From Bacteroidales bacterium SW299 (GTDB lineage: Bacteria; Bacteroidota; Bacteroidia; Bacteroidales; Bacteroidaceae): 38,585 nt of DNA. The notes beneath the pieces were generated by a model. It ran no database searches, was not told where the DNA came from, and worked only from the letters and a program-made list of their open reading frames with translations. Below, one piece after another: positions 33,663-38,585 of this stretch (the stretch's first letter is position 1; every line of letters begins with the position of its first letter). The position numbers and the translations under genes are program-made. Location of the stretch: positions 1-38,585 of the forward strand of contig SDWH01000027.1 of assembly GCA_019550975.1 (NCBI GenBank), read 5' to 3'.

Positions 33663-35429
33663 TTACCAGCCGGGATTCTGAACCAGCTTTCCATGGGAAG
33701 CGTCTATTTCTCTCTGCGGAATGGCACTGAAATACATCCGCTCGTCAAAGAAGTGCTGCTCGATAGGAACTACCGACCACGTATATTCGTCATCGCCGAC
33801 CTTTTCCCAAACAGCAGCGCTAGTCCATACACCGTCCAGACGTTCATACATCTTGCGGCGTTTCAAATCCCAGAAACGGTTTCCACATTCGTTGGCAAAC
33901 TCAATTCGGCGTTCGTTTATGATAAATTCAATCATCTCATCCTTGTTCATATTGGCGGGAACACCGTAGCGGTTGTCCTCACCCGGGTCGATGCCGGCAC
34001 GGTTACGGATCTGGAACAGCTGGGATTCAATCTCGCTCCGGTTCGCATCGACGTCCAGTTCCGTCAAGGCTTCTGCATAATAGAGCATGATGCTCGGATA
34101 GCGGATAAACGACAAGCCCTGACCTTCAGAGTCGGAATCCCCTCCTCTCAACGACTCGTTCGAACATTTGCGATAATAATATCCCGTAGGCGAACCCTGT
34201 GCAGTGCCATACCCGTCATCCGTGGCTCCGCGGTAAGTATAAATAGGTTCTGCCTCTTCGCCTTTATTCTTGATCCATTTCGAGCCATTATAGATAATGG
34301 TATATCCTAAACGCGGGTCGCGGTTGTCATACGGATGATCCTCATCATAACCGGAATCAGGATCGGTTATCGCTTTCCCGTTCTTCATCGGGAAAGCCTC
34401 CACCAGCTCGTGATACGGATAAATAAGGTGGTTGCCGTTACGGCTTTTAGGCAGCAAAGCCTTCTGGAGGAAATTAGTGCTCACAGTCAGCCACATCCAA
34501 ACCCGTTCTTTAGACACACGGGTGGTAGTTGCTTTATAAAAGCCATTTCCCGGACGTGTGTCGTTGTCAATCAGCAGCTCGTTCGTACCCAGTTTCATCA
34601 GACGCTTGGCGGCAGTGGCCACTTTCTGCCAACGGTTCACATCGTAGTCGTCATAGCCTACCAGCAGACGGTTGTCGCCGCTTCCGATATTACCTCCGTT
34701 ATACAGCGGACTGGCGGCCAGCGCATAGAGTTCTGTCAGCACACCCAATGCAGCAGGTGCCGTGGCACGGCCATAGTCTACGCCGTCCTGCACAAGCGGC
34801 AGGTTTTCGGCACAATATTCCAGTTCGCTTGCGATGTAGTCAACGCAAGTTTCAAAAGAAGAACGCTCCAGCAAGGCAGGATTATACGGGTCGATCACCT
34901 CATCGTAGAGCAGCGGAAGTCCGCCGTACTGCCGCAGGAGATGGAAATAGAAGAAAGCGCGTATAAAGCGTGCCTCATCTGCCAGACGCTTCTTCATGCC
35001 CTCGCTCAACGGAGCCTTCTGATAATTCTGCAAGAATGAGTTGCAGCGGTAAATCGTCTGATACGGCTCCTGCCATCCCTTCTCAAAATCTCCGAATCCG
35101 GCGTTTGTTCCGCCCTGGCTGAAATCGCCTTTCGTATAGGCCGGAGTAAACTCTGTAACCTTGAAATACGAATAACGGCTGTTGTCCGTACCGGCTTCAT
35201 AGTCCTTATAGTTCTGCAGATTACTTGACACATTATGAGGCGACATGGTGCAGCGTCCCACCTGCCAGTAAAGCGCAGCGTTGAAGCCCATCACCTTGAT
35301 ACTGTCGGAAAAGACCGATTCCAAGTCGTCCGTTTCCTTGCCTTTGCTGTCCAGAAATCCTTCAGTCGTTTCGGTACATGATGCCCAGAACAGACAAGAC
35401 CCCAACAATACAACCAATTTATTTTTCAT
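33663..35429 (-). CDS. SusD/RagB outer-membrane lipoprotein of the fucosidase PUL
   Basis: 588-aa SusD-like glycan-binding lipoprotein. The likely acylated cysteine is C18 (WASC, followed by TETTEGFLD); C12 (LGSC) is a second lipobox-like site, but it would leave a very short signal. Typical features are YQTIYRCNSFLQNY, DEARFIRAFFYFHLLRQYGGLPL near 150, YPSIMLYYAEALTEL near 450, FIINERRIEFANECGNRFWDLKRRKMYE in the C-half and the ending LVQNPGW. It starts 12 nt after susC. Confidence 0.94.
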   Translation of the reverse strand: MKNKLVVLLGSCLFWASCTETTEGFLDSKGKETDDLESVFSDSIKVMGFNAALYWQVGRCTMSPHNVSSNLQNYKDYEAGTDNSRYSYFKVTEFTPAYTKGDFSQGGTNAGFGDFEKGWQEPYQTIYRCNSFLQNYQKAPLSEGMKKRLADEARFIRAFFYFHLLRQYGGLPLLYDEVIDPYNPALLERSSFETCVDYIASELEYCAENLPLVQDGVDYGRATAPAALGVLTELYALAASPLYNGGNIGSGDNRLLVGYDDYDVNRWQKVATAAKRLMKLGTNELLIDNDTRPGNGFYKATTTRVSKERVWMWLTVSTNFLQKALLPKSRNGNHLIYPYHELVEAFPMKNGKAITDPDSGYDEDHPYDNRDPRLGYTIIYNGSKWIKNKGEEAEPIYTYRGATDDGYGTAQGSPTGYYYRKCSNESLRGGDSDSEGQGLSFIRYPSIMLYYAEALTELDVDANRSEIESQLFQIRNRAGIDPGEDNRYGVPANMNKDEMIEFIINERRIEFANECGNRFWDLKRRKMYERLDGVWTSAAVWEKVGDDEYTWSVVPIEQHFFDERMYFSAIPQREIDASHGKLVQNPGW

Positions 35430-35441
35430 ACAGTATAATCA

Positions 35442-38400
35442 TTAAAATACAATTTGACATCCAAAATTATAAACTCGCTGCTGCGGATAAGTATCCAGCG
35501 GGTTGCCCAACTGAGAACTTTCCGGATCCACTTCGTAGTCGTTCAGTTTGGACCATGTCAGCAGATTCTGTGCAGAGGCATAGATACGGATGGAGTTCAC
35601 TTTCATCCGCTGTGTCCATGACTGCGGGAAAGTATAGCCCATCTCGATATTCTTCCAGCGCAGATAGTCGGCCGAACGCAGCCAAAAAGTAGAAGTAGCC
35701 GAGTTGTGTCCCAACTGTTCGCTCAAAATCGGGAATTTGGCATCCTTGTTCATTTCAATCAGCTGCTCCGGATCGGTCACCTTGTTGCCTTCCTCGTCAA
35801 ACTGCGTCCAGCGGCTCAGATGAATCGGACGCGGACGTCCGTCGGTGCTTCCGATTGTCAGCACTTTCTGGCAGTTCAGCGAAGCTCCCGTAGCACCCTG
35901 GAACAGGGTACTGAAATCGAATCCCTTATAAGAGAAACCGATTGTCAAACCATAGTTTGTATCGGGACGGCTGTTTCCGATAGCCACCTTGTCATATTCA
36001 TTGATGATTCCGTCGGGCACTCCGCTCGGTCCGCTGATGTCCTTGTATTTCAAGTCACCCGGAATCACATCCCTCAGCTTGTCATACGGACCGTTGTCAA
36101 TTTCCTCCTGACTATTGTAGAAGCCGTCGGCCACATATCCGAAGATAGTGCCGATAGGGCGGCCTGTCTGCATGCTCAATGTATACGGGCTGGGATTCTC
36201 TCCCATCTCAACAATCTTATTCTTTGCGTGAGATACAATGCCCCGCAGGAAATAGCTGAAGTTGTCACCGATGGTCGAACGCCATGTCACTTCCAAATCC
36301 CATCCGCGGTTTTCCGTACGTCCGATATTCATGAAAGGCAGCACGCCGTCCATATAACCGGCATAAAGCGGAATGTTCTGCGGTTTCGACAAGATGTCGT
36401 TACGATGGTTGATAAAGTATTCGTAAGTGACAGACAAGCGGTTGTTGAACATACGCAGGTCAACGCCCAGGTTCAGTTTTTTCTCCACCTCCCATTTCAC
36501 GTTTTCATTGGCAATCTTCTCCAGAAAGTAAGCCGGAATTTTAGCCGTGGAAGTAGATTCGCCGAACGGATAGTCATAATCCTTCTTGTAAGATTCCAGA
36601 TAAGTGTAAACGCCTCCGACAACCGCATCAGCACCGGAAAGACCATACGAACCTCTTAGCTTCAGCATATCTACAAAGACGCTGTTCAGCCAAGGCTTGG
36701 CGTAAGGCTCTTCCGCAATGTTCCATCCCCAGGAAACCGACGGGAAGAAGTCGAAACGATTCTGTTTCGAGAAACGGTCGGAGCCGTTGTACGAACCGCT
36801 CACTTCAATCAGGTAGCGCGAATTATAGTCGTAGCTGAAACGTCCGGAATAACTGATTGAGTTGCTCGGCGTATCCGCGCCGCTGCGGTCAGTATACCAG
36901 TTGGCCATCAGAAGTCCTCCGATATTGTGTCCGCCGAACTTGCGGCTGTAAGACAAATCAACACGGGAATTGATCTGCAGATACGGTTTTGTTGCGGACT
37001 CATCGATACCCATCGGACGCAGCACATAAACGTACTGGTTGACCGGCATATAGGTGTCTGTTTCGCTGTCATGATAGAAAGCCAGGAAGTCACCGCTTGC
37101 GCGATGCAGTTTGCGGGTAGTTCCCCAACGATTGGTCAGAGCCATCACACCTCTTATCTTCAGTCCCTTTGTAATGAAGTCCAAGTTATGCTCCAACGTG
37201 ATATTGCCATTCACATTGTTTTTCCATTCACGGTCGTAACCTCCCTGAGACATCAGCACCAGCGGATTCATAGGCGAACCGCTGTACATACCGAACGTGC
37301 CGTCCGGATTGTAGGCAGGATAACGCCACGGAGTAAAGTGACCTCCCATCAGTCGGGTAAAGATACTGAACGTACCCGTCTGTCCCGGATTAGGCAGATA
37401 CGGCTCGTTCACTTCCGAAAGGATGGCGTTGGCATTGATCTTCATCAGAAAGTCCTTCGTAATCTGAATGTCGAAGTTGGAACGCAGGTTGTAACGCTTC
37501 AGATAATAGTCGTTATTAAAATCCTCCGTTTTCGGGATATTCTTCAACAAGCCTCCCTGATCGGTATAGCCGAACGAAACGAAATACTTCACCTTTTCAG
37601 TACCTCCCTGCACGTCCACATTGTACTGCTGCATCAGAGAAGTCTTCTTGTACATCAGATCCTGCCAGTCCACATTCGGATAAAGATAGGGAGAATCGCC
37701 TGTACGGTAATGTTCCAAAGACTCGTCGCTGTAAAGCGGATCGGCCAGCTCAGCCACATTCTCGTCATTCATATACATTTCCTTGATCAGCTTCAGGCTC
37801 TGATATGAATCCAGGAACTTGCTGTTATAAGTAGGCTGCTGCAAACCGATATCGGCGCGGAAAGTTATTCTGGGTTTCCCGACTTTACCTCGGCGCGTCG
37901 TAATCAGGATGACACCGTTAGCTCCCTTCAATCCGAAGATAGAAGTACTTGCCGCGTCTTTCAGAATGGCCACATCCTCAATGTCATTCGGTGACAGTTG
38001 CGACAAAGTGGAAATGTCAGACTCAATATCGTCAATCAGCACCAGCGGAGATACGGAAACGTCTGCATACGTAGAAATACCGCGGATGAATATGTCGGCA
38101 GCATCGTTGCCCGGCTGTCCGCTCGACTGCAGCTGGAAAAGTCCGGGCAAACGTCCGGCCAACGCATTCTGAATATTAGCCGTAGGCGACTGGCGCAATG
38201 TGTTTCCGTTCACCTGGCTGATAGAAGCAATGTTGGAGAGGCGGGATTTCGTTCCGAATCCCTGCTGTATCACCACTACCTCATTCAGCATCGTGGCATC
38301 GTTCTCCAGCACAATAATCATATTACTCCTTGCAGTTACAGTTTTTGTGGTATATCCCACATAACTGATCTGCAGTTTGGAACTGCTGCTTTTCACCTTT

Positions 38401-38573
38401 ATGGTAAAGTTACCATCCAAATCCGTAAGCACACCGTTGGTCGGGTTTCCCACTTCCCTGACGGTAGCCCCCACCAGCACATCGGTGGCATCTTTCACCG
38501 TACCTTTTACGGTAACCTGCGCCCATACCGACAATGGCATCAGCGCCAATAAAAGGATGATTATATGTTTCAT
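35442..38573 (-). CDS. SusC/RagA TonB-dependent transporter of the fucosidase PUL
   Basis: 1043 aa. A signal peptide ends near residue 18 (SVWA before QVT). A carboxypeptidase-regulatory-like domain (about 20-95) is followed by LNEVVVIQQGFGTKSRL, then the plug domain with NALAGRLPGLFQLQSSGQPGN and IRGISTYADVSVSPLVLID, and the SusC signature VAILKDAASTSIFGLKGANG. The barrel runs to the terminal FGCQIVF. The gene is complete, starting 12 nt from the right edge, so its promoter and any upstream regulator gene lie outside the window. The cargo is probably a fucosylated glycan, judged from the two GH29 genes. Confidence 0.95.
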   Translation of the reverse strand: MKHIIILLLALMPLSVWAQVTVKGTVKDATDVLVGATVREVGNPTNGVLTDLDGNFTIKVKSSSSKLQISYVGYTTKTVTARSNMIIVLENDATMLNEVVVIQQGFGTKSRLSNIASISQVNGNTLRQSPTANIQNALAGRLPGLFQLQSSGQPGNDAADIFIRGISTYADVSVSPLVLIDDIESDISTLSQLSPNDIEDVAILKDAASTSIFGLKGANGVILITTRRGKVGKPRITFRADIGLQQPTYNSKFLDSYQSLKLIKEMYMNDENVAELADPLYSDESLEHYRTGDSPYLYPNVDWQDLMYKKTSLMQQYNVDVQGGTEKVKYFVSFGYTDQGGLLKNIPKTEDFNNDYYLKRYNLRSNFDIQITKDFLMKINANAILSEVNEPYLPNPGQTGTFSIFTRLMGGHFTPWRYPAYNPDGTFGMYSGSPMNPLVLMSQGGYDREWKNNVNGNITLEHNLDFITKGLKIRGVMALTNRWGTTRKLHRASGDFLAFYHDSETDTYMPVNQYVYVLRPMGIDESATKPYLQINSRVDLSYSRKFGGHNIGGLLMANWYTDRSGADTPSNSISYSGRFSYDYNSRYLIEVSGSYNGSDRFSKQNRFDFFPSVSWGWNIAEEPYAKPWLNSVFVDMLKLRGSYGLSGADAVVGGVYTYLESYKKDYDYPFGESTSTAKIPAYFLEKIANENVKWEVEKKLNLGVDLRMFNNRLSVTYEYFINHRNDILSKPQNIPLYAGYMDGVLPFMNIGRTENRGWDLEVTWRSTIGDNFSYFLRGIVSHAKNKIVEMGENPSPYTLSMQTGRPIGTIFGYVADGFYNSQEEIDNGPYDKLRDVIPGDLKYKDISGPSGVPDGIINEYDKVAIGNSRPDTNYGLTIGFSYKGFDFSTLFQGATGASLNCQKVLTIGSTDGRPRPIHLSRWTQFDEEGNKVTDPEQLIEMNKDAKFPILSEQLGHNSATSTFWLRSADYLRWKNIEMGYTFPQSWTQRMKVNSIRIYASAQNLLTWSKLNDYEVDPESSQLGNPLDTYPQQRVYNFGCQIVF

Positions 38574-38585
38574 ATTATTCTAAAT

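Overview
The window looks like the chromosome of a gut Bacteroidales species, probably Bacteroides or Phocaeicola. Evidence: two SusC/SusD polysaccharide-utilisation loci (PULs), lipoproteins with an acidic stretch after the lipid-bearing cysteine, promoter -7 boxes of the Bacteroides form TAnnTTTG, few strong Shine-Dalgarno sequences, and a methylmalonyl-CoA decarboxylase operon typical of succinate-to-propionate fermenters. There is no tRNA, rRNA, CRISPR array, integrase or insertion sequence. Housekeeping genes lie between the two PULs, so this reads as resident chromosome and not as a mobile island. The species assignment is inference.

Layout. (1) 1-4668, minus strand: mce, mmdA, an unusual OadG-like lipoprotein, a biotin carrier protein and oadB, together a sodium-pumping methylmalonyl-CoA decarboxylase with its epimerase. 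A strong hairpin closes the operon at the left edge. (2) 4669-4989: intergenic DNA with nested palindromic repeats. (3) 4990-5958, minus: a GNAT/FemAB-like acyltransferase, divergent from (4) a plus-strand operon at 6034-10298: nitroreductase, small membrane protein, DUF2520 protein, KdsC-type phosphatase, Maf, RmuC. (5) 10396-22372, minus: a complete seven-gene fructan PUL in the arrangement of the B. thetaiotaomicron levan locus: susC, susD, a DUF4960 surface binding lipoprotein, a surface endo-levanase-like GH32, a periplasmic exo-acting GH32, an MFS sugar importer and fructokinase. (6) 22722-28355: lgt, an unknown lipoprotein, diaminopimelate dehydrogenase (all minus), ruvA (plus) and glmS (minus). 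(7) 28626-38573, minus: a second PUL of susC, susD, a lipoprotein GH29 fucosidase, a three-Ig-domain plus F5/8C surface lipoprotein and a secreted GH29 fucosidase.

How the genes work together. In the fructan PUL the outer-membrane lipoproteins would bind and cut polymer, SusCD would import oligosaccharides, the periplasmic GH32 would release fructose, and the importer and kinase would deliver fructose-6-phosphate to glycolysis. Fermentation to succinate feeds the methylmalonyl-CoA decarboxylase operon, which makes propionyl-CoA and exports sodium. The second PUL appears to take up a fucosylated glycan, but with only fucosidases as enzymes its substrate is open.

The less expected features are the lamin-tail/OadG lipoprotein fusion, a family of CCAG-N-CTGG-centred palindromes at three intergenic sites, a candidate promoter abutting one of these arrays inside the fucosidase PUL, a possible nearly leaderless promoter at the divergent 5.96 kb site, and the absence of a PUL regulator in the window. 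I found no clearly new multi-gene system.
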